A stretch of 64,000 bases of DNA from Cycas panzhihuaensis (GCA_023213395.1 CM041465.1:124999741-125063740), one strand, 5' to 3'. Shown: positions 1-10,257, numbered from the stretch's first letter. A program made the numbers and translations. Notes: a model not told the origin generated them from the sequence alone.

Positions 1-270
1 ACCCATTTGTTTCTGACTACCTTCCTTCCCAAAGGTAGATCAATGAGCTCCCATGTACCATTCTTGATCAAGGATTGGTATTCCTCATTCATGGCATTTC
101 TCCAAACTGTGTTTCATAGCTTCTTGGTATGATAGAGGCTCGCCATTTGAAGCAAGGTGCAATTCAGCTGGTTCGAGCTCTGTGGGAAGTGATGTTTGCT
201 CCCTTGCTCTGTAGGTACCGCTTCGAGTGGTAGTTTTGCCTACCTCATCAGATCTCAAGTCTTTGTGCAA
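1..270 (-). pseudogene. pol: copia-1 reverse transcriptase, N-terminal fragment
   Basis: The minus strand encodes the conserved entry to copia RT. One frame has EPLSYQEAMKH, and a shifted frame continues NAMNEEYQSLIKNGTWEL and RKVVRNKWV, the usual lead-in to the RT palm. One frameshift near 110 separates the two, so the copy is dead here. The rest of RT and RNase H lies left of the window. Family assignment is secure; activity is excluded by the shift. Confidence 0.75.
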
Positions 271-444
271 CCGGTAGGCTTCTCAAAAACCTTTGGTTGG
301 GAATGAGGTTCTCATTTCCACAACATCCTAGTTTTTATTTTGATCCTGAAAAGGATCGTGGGAGATGTATGGTCTAGAGGTCGATGACATTGTTGGAGAA
401 GATGACCCTGCAACTAAAAGTGGTGAAGGTGGTTCTTCTGCAGC

Positions 445-1254
445 TCATTTTCCTTTTGATGTTTGACGTGGTGATTCTTGGCTACTCTCCCAAGATGGCG
501 TTGGATTGGCGCACATTGGCACAGGATATAAGTCAAGGATAGTGTCCTCTGGGGCTCTATTGTCAGATTCCAAAATTTTGAATATTTCTTCAATGTCTAC
601 CCCCCCAAATGTTGGAATTTGTACATCATATTCCTGGACATTATTGTATCTATAAGATGGTGCTTTAGAATCAATCCAAAGTAGTTGATCCTCTGTCTCT
701 GCAAACACCACATCTCTAATGATAATGATCTTCTTTAATGTTGGAATGAAGACCTTGTACCCTTTCTTGTTCATGGGGTACCCAACAAAGATGCTCTTAA
801 AGCTCGCGGTTGGAACTTATTTCTGTGCTCAACAAAAATGTGAGCATAACAAGTAGAAACGAGAATTTTGAAGTGATGGATGGTGGGGGTCCATCCAGTC
901 CATCGTTCATTTGGAGACAGGCTGAGCTTCGATGGACTAATGTTGTTCATGCAGTAGACTACAGTATAAATAACTTCGGCCCAAAGATATGCAGGTACAT
1001 TCTTGAAAACGAGCATAGCCTGTGCCATATTCATTATGGTTTTGTTAGTCCTTTCAGCAATGCCATTCACTTACAATAGTTGTTTGATGCTTGATCCCCT
1101 GGTGATGTAAGAAGTCTTCAAATTTATTTGAAGTCTATTCGCCACTATTGTCTGTCCTGAAATGCTTCAGCTAATATCCGAACTCCTCTGTGAGAGTCTT
1201 GAATGCCTTGAATACTGTGAATGCTTCATCTTTTGATTTGAGAAAGGTCACCCA
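445..1254 (-). pseudogene. pol: copia-1 integrase core and C-terminal region
   Basis: Reading minus, the frame passes a core piece with FRTDNSGE (second catalytic Asp) in the 1080-1250 part. ORF 771-1070 then has NGIAERTNKTIMNMAQ, containing the third catalytic residue Glu, followed by the AYLWAE and WTGWTPTIHHFK segments typical of copia integrase. ORF 445-774 continues with GYKVFIP and RDVVFAETED, the usual integrase-to-RT linker. Frames change at about 1070 and 771 and stops lie in the core. The product would insert element DNA into the genome in the nucleus; this copy cannot make it. Confidence 0.8.
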
Positions 1255-1990
1255 TTACTTTCGAGTGAATTCATTAATAAATATAATGTAGTACCTCTTC
1301 CCTGTGAGAGAAGGGATAGGCATAGGCCCACAGATGTCTGAGTGTACAAATTCAAGAGGCTGACTGGCTTTCCACTGACTCTGGGGAAATGGTTGTCGAT
1401 GGGATTTGGCAATAATGCAAGATTCACATTTGAACGACTTAGAGGAAAATCTAGGCAGACCTGAAGCAGAATAGGAGATTTCTTTAAGTTGATCAAGTTT
1501 GACATGCCCCATGCGAGCATGCCAGAGAGCATTTGGGGACAGCTTGGAATGAGTCAAGGTGACATTATATGCAAGTTCTTCTTCGACACAGATGGGGGTA
1601 GTAACTTGGTATGTAAAAGAAGACAGCGTGGTTCCAGTTAGTCTAAATAGCTTACCTTCAAGTTTCTCAGTCATCACCACAAAACATGGAGGCAGGTGAA
1701 TAACACGAAAAACTTGATCATTAGCTGTGACACTCAGGTCGAATCCACAGGAGACAAGTGTGGATAGCGACAAAAGGTTTTGTTTGAGATGGGGTATATA
1801 CAAAACATCTTTTAAAGTAAACTCGGGCAGACCTGGGAGCTTTAGACATATGGAGCCCATGCCTTGAATAGGCTGTGTCGACTTATCGACCATGTGTACT
1901 ACTCCGGTGACCTCTAAATCAAAATCCTGGAAGAAGTCACGATAACAGGTCATGTGTTAGGTAGCTCCTATGTCCATAACCCAGTCTGAT
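1255..1990 (-). pseudogene. pol: copia-1 protease end, GAG-pre-integrase and integrase zinc-binding region
   Basis: ORF 1255-1953 (232 aa) begins just after the protease active site. It continues with LKDVLYIPHLKQNLLSLS, the zinc-binding LWHARMGH...CESC motif and FVHSDICGPM, which carries the first integrase catalytic Asp. Upstream in the same frame the protease site reads DIGAT and is followed by a TAA where copia proteases have the residue before HMT. The catalytic Asp is present but the Ser after it is Ile. Order and motifs are standard for copia pol; the stop makes it a pseudogene. Confidence 0.85.
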
Positions 1991-3138
1991 GATGATGTTG
2001 ATGCAGCATTCGCCTGTCCAAAAGGTCGAGGTAGCGGCAAATCAAGTTGACAAATAGTTGTGCCACAGTTTGCCTCAGTGTACCTCTTAGGTCTAGAAGC
2101 AGCAAATGAGGTGGATGCTTCCCTACTTTGTTGAATATGTGCTTCAACGATATTTGCTCCTGTAAATAAGTCATCATGGCTCTCATCAACATTGTGGGCT
2201 TGATGCTACTGTTATTGATGACGAGGCAATCTATTGTAGTCAATGCGGCAATCTTTTGCAAGGTCTCCTTTCCTGTTACACCTTTGACACATAGGAGCAT
2301 TGTTGTTTGGTTGTCTCTGATTGGTGGTCTTTTGATTGTTGTTTTGCTACTAACCTTGTTGTTGTCCTCGTTGCTTTCCCCTGCCTCTTCCATGACCTCT
2401 TCTTCCTCTGCATGAAGATTGACCTTACTATTTGGTGTAATATACTTCCTCGTCCATGTCAGCTTTGAAGGTTGCATTAGGAGGTGGATCTGAAAATGGG
2501 AAGTCGGTAGAGAAGGTCTTGTCATGTTCAATAAACTTCTCAGCTAACGCTTTGAAGTCAAGGGTCTTCAGTGTGCCAGATGCCTGAAAATTTCCTAATA
2601 TGTACTTATAATCAGGGACGTGCAGACTTGACTGAATTAAGAAGGCCCAAGTTATGCATTGGGTCTTAAAATCTCTATTAATGGCATGTTTAATGGGGCA
2701 TAGAGCATTGATGGTTTCATGTGCTCGCCCTTTCTACATTCGCAACTTGTTCATCTTCAATACCATATGAACAAACTCCAAATCTGATCGAGTATCGAAG
2801 TTCCTTTTGAGGACTTTGAGGACCTTGAAAGTAGTGTTGTGATGCGTGTCATCGATCAGATTGTGCAAAGAATAATCTATAACTAGCAGGATCCCTGCTC
2901 TGATCTTCTGGTTTTCAATGATCCACTGTCGCTATTACAGATTATTAGGTGGAAGAGCTGGAGGTGTGCCACTGCTCTATCGTGTGGTGATGGTAGCGGG
3001 TACTATCGAGGTTAACTCCAAGTGGTCTAGCCAGAGTCCCTCATAATTGGCTACGTTCTTGACTCTCGTGAACCTTAGATCCCAATTCCCCTTCCACTTT
3101 AGTGTACAGTTCACATTCTGCTTGAAATTGGTCAACAT
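1968..3138 (-). pseudogene. gag: copia-1 gag with aberrant zinc knuckle
   Basis: The minus-strand ATG at 3138 opens gag (MLTNFKQNVN, then WDLRFTRVKN). Typical copia gag capsid text follows, such as FKTQCITWAFLIQSSLH and LKTLDFKALAEKFIEHDKTF. A Gly/Arg/Gln-rich stretch precedes one CX2CX4-X-X4C knuckle at 2248-2289, CQRCNRKGDLAKDC, where the zinc-binding His is Asp. Several stops and at least one shift occur. Gag forms the virus-like particle in the cytoplasm; this copy would not. Confidence 0.75.
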
Positions 3139-3967
3139 GGTGGTGTGAAAAGATGAATAAGAGTGATATATATAAATGTGTATGAAAATGCACTAAGTAG
3201 AAGAAGGTGGAGTCACTGACACTTGTGACAAGTCTACCTGATGCAGCAGGGAATAATGATAATGTAAAGCCACTAACACTTGTGGAGAATCTTCTTAATG
3301 CAGCAGGGAATGATGAAGTAATACAATGTAAAATGTGGAAGCAAAGAGATCACAAATAAATATGTGGTATAAGTGATCTAATCAAGATGAGTGAGAAGGT
3401 CTATATAGAAGCCGGCATATGGGTGCACACAACTGATAACCAAAGTGATGTAGGATGTGTAACAAGCCAAAACCTCTAACTTGTATCCAAAGTAGGTGAG
3501 GTGTCAATGCCTAGGGGGGCTTCTAGTATACGTAATTAGTGGCCTTCACCCACAATATCCGCATCGTTCCTTGGTGATGAAATCCAAGTAAACGTGGAGC
3601 CCAGGTATTGCCAGTCGTCACCCCCTTCACTAATGAGCAGTGATATACTTTTTGAAGAGAAATATGTGTGTGTCCCACAGCTATGATGGATATTGGCCCA
3701 GCTAAATTAATTATCTTGATTAAGAGTTTTCAGTTTTCTTGGATGTTTATCAGGATAATCCCTAATTGAAGGTCATAGGTATGGCTAACCTGTCCCTCCA
3801 CCACTATATTGGTTATGACCAAACCCAGTATGAAACTCACACCTCCCTTAGGGCCCGTATTTTCGCCAACCTTGGTCTATTTCAACCAAGTCGAGTATGC
3901 GCACAATTCAAGAACTGGCAGTATAAAGTCGTCGAGATGAGTTGATTTTAAGGAAAGTGCTCTTGTT
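3139..3967 (-). other. copia-1 leader, first part; 57 bp imperfect duplication
   Basis: No coding frame is recognisable. It lies between the gag start of copia-1 and the TRG-1 insertion. An imperfect duplication with 57 bp period sits at about 3214-3317, each copy ending in the shared motif ATGCAGCAGGGAAT. The sequence resumes at 9375 after TRG-1. Confidence 0.55.
3963..3967. repeat. TSD TTGTT, left copy, of TRG-1
   Basis: The five bases directly before the LTR are repeated exactly at 9370-9374, straight after the other LTR. This fixes both ends of TRG-1. Confidence 0.9.
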
Positions 3968-4405
3968 TGTTGGAGTGTAATGTCATCACTCAACTCCCTC
4001 TTACCTACCATGCTTGTGCACCTCAATTTAGACATGTGATGCTCAACACGTCAAGGTAAGTTAAGGTGAGTTGAGTTAGTTTCATTTGAGTTAAGTTAGT
4101 ATTATTTTATTATTAATTTGAATTCAGGGGTTGAGGAGTTTCCCTCCTCCCCCAAACTATAAATGTTAAGGGGTGTACAACCCTGGTGTCTTTAGACACC
4201 GCCTGCTTTTGAGGAGATTTGTAATGCTCATTCTACTACAATGGATTGAACAACAAGGCTTTCATGTTTTTATGCTATTGTAATGGTGATACACTGATGT
4301 ATTGATGCAATACTAGTATAGAGCATAGTTTTGCTATTATTGTTTCTTGCAAATATTATTTCTAACATGGTATCAGAGCATAGTTTGGCTACATATTTTC
4401 CTTCA
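3968..4405 (+). repeat. TRG-1 5' LTR
   Basis: Starts TGTTGGAGTG and ends TTCCTTCA (TG...CA). A TATAAAT box lies at 4158-4164. About 38 bp before its end it contains a PBS-like TGGTATCAGAGCA (4368-4380), preceded by TTCTAACA, which looks like an older LTR end. Confidence 0.92.
4158..4164 (+). promoter_or_regulatory. TATA box of TRG-1 LTR
   Basis: TATAAAT, duplicated at 9122-9128 in the 3' LTR. Its mid-LTR position fits the U3/R boundary of a Pol II promoter. Confidence 0.5.
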
Positions 4406-4407
4406 TT

Positions 4408-4420
4408 TGGTATCAGAGCA
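4408..4420 (+). other. TRG-1 primer-binding site (initiator Met tRNA)
   Basis: TGGTATCAGAGCA, two bases after the LTR end, matches the plant copia PBS for initiator Met tRNA. Confidence 0.85.
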
Positions 4421-5643
4421 GGCGATTACTAACCTGCTGAAGTTTTGAAGAAGAACAACAGGATCTACTGGCATTCTACAACAGATTTTTTTTACAAGCA
4501 ATATATATTAACTAGATTTATTTTCCGAAATTTTTTTAGCAAGTTTTATATATTATTTCAGCAAATTTTGATTATTATTGAGCTATATTTCTGGTTCAAC
4601 AAATATTACTGAGATCTATTTTCAGATTTGTGCAGATCTACAAAGGATTTTTCAGCAGCAAGCTATATATATTCAAGTTTTATTCTCATATTCGAGTTAT
4701 TTTCTCTTGATTCTGATTTATCATATATTTTGACAATTTACAAGTTATTTGTCTACTTATTTGATATTTTTTGCAGATTTGCAAAAGAGCATCAACTGCA
4801 TACAAAAGTTATCAAGTTTTTTCAGAGATCTGCAATTTGTTACATTAGATCTGTTATTTTTATTATAACCGCTTCTTGTATCGGGGTTTTCTGACATTTT
4901 CTGCTACATTTCATTTCAAATCTATATTTTTCATTATATTTCTGACTATATTTTCAAGACTGTTTATCAGATCTACAGTATTTGAGGCATATTCAGCTTT
5001 TTGAAGAATATATGCACAAGATCCAGACAGCTATAGCTGCATATTCCAGGTTCTTCTGTTCTATTTTAAATTTACATATATTTTATATATCTGTTCAATA
5101 TATTCCTACATTTGGAATTCTTTTGAAAAATTTTCAAATACAAATATATAAGAGTTTTTATGATATATTCTCTTCAAAATATTTGAAAATTTTATGAATA
5201 TTGTAACTCTGTTATATGAGTATATTGCTCCATTAAGTTGTTTTACTGTTATTATTTGAAGAAATTTCTGTATATGCAAGCCAATATTCAGATAGTTACA
5301 TGATAAAAGCATAAGAGATTTATAAATCTGTATTTATATTGAACAAATATATGCTTTTCTTTGAAATATTCTATCAATCCTTATTTTCTTCATTATTTTT
5401 TTTACACATAATAAGCCTCCTGGTGAAGCTGAAGCTGGAGTTACATAGAAGTCTCTTGGTTTGATATGCTTGTTACATTACTAATTTGACATTTTTTCTA
5501 CAATCATAGAGAAATCTACCATGTATTGATCTTCCAGAAAAGTCTGCTGCATTGTCATTATCATTCTTAAAGAGATACACATGATCACACGATTCAGGAG
5601 AGTATTGTAGCTATATGCAAGTGCATCCAAGTTGAGAACTCTA

Positions 5644-5652
<9 letters not shown>

Positions 5653-5675
<23 letters not shown>

Positions 5676-5678
5676 TAT
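5653..5678. repeat. (AT)n microsatellite
   Basis: An alternating AT run in the TRG-1 leader, directly preceded by an A-run. Confidence 0.9.
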
Positions 5679-5965
5679 TCTGTGCATAAGAAACCAAAAC
5701 AGTTCTAGTTGATTTCCGTTCAACTGTCTGGATTATTCCACATTTTTCTTTGAAAAATTTGAAGGTCTGATATTGCTAGCCAATTGTGCTTCACGTTCCT
5801 TTTACCATAGTCTCTCTTCATTGTGTCTCTATTCATTACGGTACGGTCCTGCACTTGGCCTAAAAATTTCCTGTGTAGCTTGGTCTCCTGTTGCCTATCT
5901 CCGCCGCCCTGCAATCAGGAGCTTTGCGTTCTCCCATCGCCTCTGCGTGTAGGCGCCCCGTTCCG

Positions 5966-6121
5966 TTCCGGCTGGGTTTGCCCCTCTGCTGCGTCCGTCC
6001 AGAGCTAGCCGTCCTTTTGCACTCCTGTTCCGACTGGGTTTGCCCCTCTGCTGCGTCCGTCCAGAGCTAGCCGTCCTTTTGCACTCCTGTTCCGGCTGGG
6101 TTTGCCCCTCTGCTGCGTCCA
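5966..6121. repeat. 62 bp tandem repeat, about 2.5 copies
   Basis: The block GGCTGGGTTTGCCCCTCTGC recurs at 62 bp steps (about 5971, 6033 and 6095), with near-identical intervening text including CAGAGCTAGCCGTCC. It is GC-rich, unlike the A+T-rich flanks. Confidence 0.85.
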
Positions 6122-6518
6122 TCCTCGGATCTCCCGTCGCCTTTGTTGTGTCCATTCTCCCGTCGCCCCTCCGTGTAGGCACCCGTCCTCTTTCGTTCTG
6201 CGTGGTAGCCTCGGCCTTGGTGTCTTAATCGCACTGTATCGCGCCGCCCACTGCCCTGTTTAGCCGGGTCATCTCTGGCGTGTTCGCCTCCCTACTCCGT
6301 GCGCTTTTGTGCGTCGGTCTTTGTGCAGCCGTCCGCTGCCGTTCTGCGTGGTGGCCTTGGTGCCTTAATTGCTCTGTGTCGCCCCGTCTCTGTCTCGCCG
6401 TTTCGTTTCTGCGTGGTGGCCTCAGCCCTTCTTCCGTCTCGGGCTTCCCGCCGCCCGCATTTGCGTGTTGATCGTGCCATATTCGCATTCATCACATCCA
6501 ACGCATTTGCGTTATTAA

Positions 6519-6665
6519 TCGTGCGTTGCCATATTCATATTCATATTAATTGTTCGTTGCCATTCATTCTTCAACGTATTATTAATCGTGCGTTGGCATA
6601 TTCATACTCATATTAATCGTGCGTTGGCATATTCATATTCATATTAATTGTGCGTTGGCATATAT
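6519..6665. repeat. about 31 bp tandem repeat
   Basis: CGTGCGTTGGCATATTCATA recurs at 31 bp steps (6587, 6618 and 6649), with a more diverged upstream copy. Confidence 0.8.
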
Positions 6666-8144
6666 ATATTTGCGTTTATATATTTAGCGTTACATTTTGT
6701 GATATTTATTTATTGTATGTTTAAAATTCGGTTTTAAAAGGTCTAAGTTGTATTTTTTAACTTGACGAGTGAGTTCACCCTCCTGGCATCGGAGGTCTTT
6801 AGTTTCTGACTGATCCTGGGTTCAATCCCAGCTCAGTCCATCTTCAGACCCATTTTTTAAGAAGTTTTTTTAATTTTAAACCTTATTTTTCTCAAAATTT
6901 TAATTTTCATAGAGTTATTGGCGCTTTTGTGGCCATAACTTCTCTCTGGCTCATCGGTTTCAGACAAAACCTACGCCAATAGATCATAAATTTTTCGTAC
7001 ACCGATTTCGACTGGTCATAAGACCAATTTGGTGCCAATTTGACCTTGTTTCAACCATTTTAACATTAGTCTTTCAAAATTTTAGCAATTTTTGCATTTT
7101 TAACAAAATCGGTTTTAGAATGGTCATCATTTATTTAAGTAAACATCTTGTGCCCAAATTTTCTCTATAGTGATCTACGTCGTATAGACTTTAATACCCA
7201 CTTTTTATTTCAATTTTTGAGTTCATCTTCACTAATATTTTAATCGTTGAAATCAAGAATTTAGTTGTTTTTTGCCTGTTTCCTAACATTCTCCATAAAG
7301 ACACTTGTTACATGTTTCACTATAACTTTTGCATTTTTTATCAGATTTCAATTCGAACGTTGGGAAGCTGACTCATTTCTCTTCATTTTGATATATTTTT
7401 CTATATATTTTGACACATTTTTCTTATATTTCAAATCAGTTAAAGTTGAGGTATCTCATTGCCCTAAATCTGTTGTTTTGTTACACTTTTTAATATATTT
7501 TTCAAAAATTTTCAAATTGAAAGAACATTGATTACTTCATAAATAATATTTGGTCCTTTGTTCAACTTTTCCTAAAGGTTAATTAGTAATTTTATGCAAA
7601 TTTTGACTACCCTGCTCCTGTTAGGCTCCATAAGGAGGTCCATATCTTTGCATTATTCAAATTGTGATTTATTGGTACCCATTTTCAAAACCATTTGTTT
7701 CATTGGATTCACACCTCAACAATCTACATATTGGTAAAATTTTAAGCTATTCTGACATTATTCAATATAGTTTTCCAGCTGTTAAAGTTGAGCATATACG
7801 TGCATCCTAATAAGCTTGTCTTCTTTCAAAATTTTTAAAGAAAATTCTAGTTCATATCTCATTGTTTACTCAAAGTTTCTACTTGATCTTTCTACAAGCA
7901 TTTTAAGTTGTTTTGAACCAGAAATTATTCATAAGGCAATATATATTTTTCTCAAAGAAAAGTTATTTTTATACAAAAAGGATATTTTTTACATTAAAGA
8001 TTTATATTACTCATTTGAGAAATTGGTATTTTTTGAAAACTCTTTATTCTCAAAAGTTTATTTCAAGTTTTGCATAAGTGAAAAAGTTTTTAAGTTTGCT
8101 TTCAAACGCATCATTATTTTCTTATTGATTACATTGCTTTCAAA

Positions 8145-9023
8145 ATGGCACAATTCCCCATTTTCGATGGCCATAACTTTTCACTATGGTATGACACCAT
8201 GCAAACTTACTTTATTAAACATAATCTTTTAAAATATTTACAACATGAATGTGACCTTAGCATTAAAGAAAATTTTCGAAAAGATAATGAAGTTTTAGGT
8301 TTATTATTTTGCACTATGACTGATGATATTTTTTCACTGGTTTCTGAATTGACAACATCTAAGCCTGTTTGGGATTTAATGATTTCTATTTATGGGGGAG
8401 ATACCCACAATGTATTTGATGAATTTCTTGATGAGCATGTAAGACAGATAACAGAACAGATAGATCATGACGACAACAACCATGAGGATTCAGATCAAAT
8501 GCAGGATCACCTTGTTGCACAAGGATTTGATCCTCCATTTGAGGGGGAGCATGAAGACGAATCTTATGACATAACGAAGAATGAACCTGATGATATGATA
8601 ACTCATGAAGACGAATCTTATGACATAACGAAGAATGAACCTGATGATATGACAACTGTTCAAAGCATAAAGATTACAAAAGTTCAAGTTCAAAGTCTTC
8701 CTAATGTTCCAGTTGATAAAGTTCAAATTACAGCTATTCATCTACATTTGCATCAAGTTTCATCTACTTATACTTTTCCTACATCATTCTATGATAAAGA
8801 GACATATGTGACTATAAGGGTGAGAAGAGTAGATAAAGATCAAGATCAGAATTTCAAAGTCCTTTTCAAGTACCAGTTCCATAAGTTCAAGGAAAAGATA
8901 CAAGTGTTCGTGCTGACATTAAGGGGGAGAATGTTGGAGTGTAATGTCCTCACTCAACTCCCTCTTACCTACCAAGTTTGTGCACCTCAATTTAGACATG
9001 TGATGCTCAACATGTCAAGGTAA
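8145..9023 (+). CDS. gag: TRG-1 gag-like protein, 292 aa
   Basis: An uninterrupted ATG ORF. Residues 1-90 resemble the copia gag N-terminus: FPIFDGHNFSLWYDTM, a run like HNLLKYL, then SKPVWDLMISIYGGD. The rest is acidic and low-complexity, with an exact 18-residue tandem repeat (HEDESYDITKNEPDDM core) at about residues 136-171. There is no zinc knuckle and no protease. The frame runs 92 bp into the 3' LTR before stopping, so the last 30 residues come from LTR sequence. This is much shorter than a full gag. It probably has a particle or RNA-binding role if expressed. Copia gag origin is likely from the N-terminus; the acidic half is unrecognised. Confidence 0.7.
   Translation: MAQFPIFDGHNFSLWYDTMQTYFIKHNLLKYLQHECDLSIKENFRKDNEVLGLLFCTMTDDIFSLVSELTTSKPVWDLMISIYGGDTHNVFDEFLDEHVRQITEQIDHDDNNHEDSDQMQDHLVAQGFDPPFEGEHEDESYDITKNEPDDMITHEDESYDITKNEPDDMTTVQSIKITKVQVQSLPNVPVDKVQITAIHLHLHQVSSTYTFPTSFYDKETYVTIRVRRVDKDQDQNFKVLFKYQFHKFKEKIQVFVLTLRGRMLECNVLTQLPLTYQVCAPQFRHVMLNMSR
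8550..8657 (+). repeat. 54 bp in-frame tandem duplication in TRG-1 gag
   Basis: Two adjacent copies (8550-8603 and 8604-8657) differ at a single base (ATGATAACT versus ATGACAACT). Each encodes 18 acidic residues. Confidence 0.95.
8921..8931 (+). other. TRG-1 polypurine tract
   Basis: AAGGGGGAGAA directly abuts the 3' LTR; it would prime plus-strand synthesis. Confidence 0.85.
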
Positions 9024-9369
9024 GTTAAGGTAAGTTGAGTTAGTTTTATTTGAGTTAAGTTAGTATTATTTTATTATTAATTTGAATTCAGGGGTTGAGG
9101 AGTTTCCCTCCTCCCCCAAACTATAAATGTTAAGGGGTGTACAACCCTGGTGTCTTTAGACACCGCCTACTTTTGAGGAGATTTGTAATGCTCATTCTAC
9201 TACAATGGATTGAACAACAAGGCTTTCATGTTTTTATGTTATTTTAATGGTGATACACTAATGTATTGATGCAATACTGGTATAGAGCATAGTTTTGCTA
9301 TTATTGTTTCTTGCAAATATTATTTCTAACATGGTATCAGAGCATAGTTTGGCTACATATTTTCCTTCA
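8932..9369 (+). repeat. TRG-1 3' LTR
   Basis: 438 bp, the same length as the 5' copy. It repeats the internal PBS-like motif at 9332-9344, proving that the motif belongs to the LTR and not to the interior. Confidence 0.92.
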
Positions 9370-9374
9370 TTGTT
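9370..9374. repeat. TSD TTGTT, right copy, of TRG-1
   Basis: Exact match to 3963-3967. Confidence 0.9.
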
Positions 9375-9422
9375 CTTGAATGACTTGTAAAAATAACTGA
9401 AAACTGAATGTAAATGCTCCAC

Positions 9423-9427
9423 TTAAG
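9423..9427. repeat. TSD TTAAG, left copy, of copia-2
   Basis: Repeated exactly at 31740-31744 after the far LTR of copia-2, 22 kb away. Confidence 0.88.
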
Positions 9428-9615
9428 TGTCAGAATGCTAGATCAAAGATAGATGAAGAATGCTTGATTGATTATCATTGAGAGCACAAGTGAATAAATA
9501 CAATTAGCGTTTGTAACCGACTTGTAATCGAAATACATCTAAATGACATGTGTTCGTCGGTTACATACATTAAATATTTATCTTATGACATAAGATAAAA
9601 CATTACATTCTAATA
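9428..9615 (-). repeat. copia-2 3' LTR
   Basis: 188 bp. Its end reads TTCTAATA where the partner has TTCTAACA, so the terminal TG (minus sense) has mutated to TA. Confidence 0.9.
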
Positions 9616-9725
9616 CCCTCTCTCAATGTTTTATCCTATTAAACCTATTTTATCTCTAAGTATTTGGAATTTGTTTTTTTCCAAGTGGTTCGGTTAATAT
9701 GTCAGCCACTTGTTCATCTGTAGGA
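9616..9725 (-). pseudogene. pol: copia-2 RNase H C-terminal piece and polypurine tract
   Basis: The minus strand encodes the copia RNase H end (TDEQVADILT, then PLGKKQIPN). A purine-rich GAGAGAGGG next to the LTR serves as polypurine tract. The matching end is found in copia-4 at about 37460-37575. It is separated from the rest of pol by 17.1 kb of copia-3. Confidence 0.85.
9721..9725. repeat. TSD TAGGA, left copy, of copia-3
   Basis: Exact copy at 26828-26832. Confidence 0.92.
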
Positions 9726-10257
9726 TGTTAGAATGGGCCAAATGGCCTCACAAGTCCAAGATCATAACAAAACACAAAAGCATCAACAAGGTAAAACACA
9801 AAGAGAGAAAGAGGAGCAAGACAATGATACCCAAAATGTGGTGTTGGAATTGGTCCAACCACCAAAGAATGCTCAGCTTGATTAGCAAACTGACAGAATA
9901 ACAAAGTAGCTCCAACTCTTAATGAGAAACAATGAAGAGAGGCCTCATTAAATAGAGAGAGATGAGAGGCCAAAGACTATTGCCTGATTGACAAGTGTCA
10001 ATCATGCAATGCATGCTTGCATGAAGGACAAGTGTCCATTGCGAGCTCTTGTAAGCAAAAGTGCAAGGGGGTCATTTAACCCTCAAGTGACAACGTTATG
10101 TCACTAGACATAAAGTGGGTGTGTACTTTATCACTTAAGTGATAAAGTCACCTCTAAAGTACAAAAGTGCACATAGTACATTAAAGTGCACATAATACAT
10201 TAACATAAAGTACATAAAGCTTAACATGTAAACATAAGATAAACATAAGGTTTAACA
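9726..10257 (-). repeat. copia-3 3' LTR
   Basis: 532 bp; in element sense TGTTAAACCTTA...CATTCTAACA. It contains a perfect 24 bp palindrome at 10125-10148. Confidence 0.93.
10125..10148. promoter_or_regulatory. 24 bp perfect palindrome in copia-3 LTR
   Basis: ACTTTATCACTT followed by its exact reverse complement. The copy in the 5' LTR (16733-16756) has one mismatch, and the 18 bp core recurs in copia-5 LTRs (44332-44349 and 51485-51502). It lies in the U3 part, so a protein-binding or RNA-hairpin role is possible but unproven. Confidence 0.5.

Larger units (their letters stand above)
4421..8144 (+). other. TRG-1 long leader (no gene)
   Basis: About 3.7 kb without a convincing gene. The first 1.4 kb is A+T-rich with scattered AGATCT words. 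An (AT)n run lies at 5653-5678. A GC-rich island follows at about 5870-6480, holding 62 bp repeats. About 31 bp repeats lie at about 6519-6665, a tRNA-like B-box at 6819-6828, then A+T-rich sequence up to the gag ATG. ORFs on both strands of the GC-rich island are low-complexity shadows. Confidence 0.6.
3968..9369 (+). mobile_element. TRG-1: non-autonomous gag-only LTR retrotransposon (TR-GAG/LARD-like)
   Basis: Two LTRs of identical length (438 bp; about 11 substitutions by eye, near 2.5%) bound a 4.5 kb interior with a 5 bp TSD. There is a PBS at 4408-4420 and a polypurine tract at 8921-8931. The only coding potential is a gag-like ORF (8145-9023). No protease, integrase, RT or RNase H motif was seen on either strand. 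The interior is dominated by a leader of about 3.7 kb. Mobilisation must have relied on enzymes from another copia-type element. Confidence 0.92.

Noticed and set aside
2176-2415. Plus-strand 79 aa ORF with hydrophobic stretches
   Set aside because: Antisense of the Gln/Asn-rich copia-1 gag tail.
5895-6616. Several ORFs on both strands of the TRG-1 GC-rich island
   Set aside because: Frames overlap each other, composition is Cys/Arg/Pro-biased by GC repeats, and no family motif is present.
6811-6835. tRNA gene
   Set aside because: Only a B-box-like arm is visible; the T loop is one base short and no cloverleaf can be drawn.
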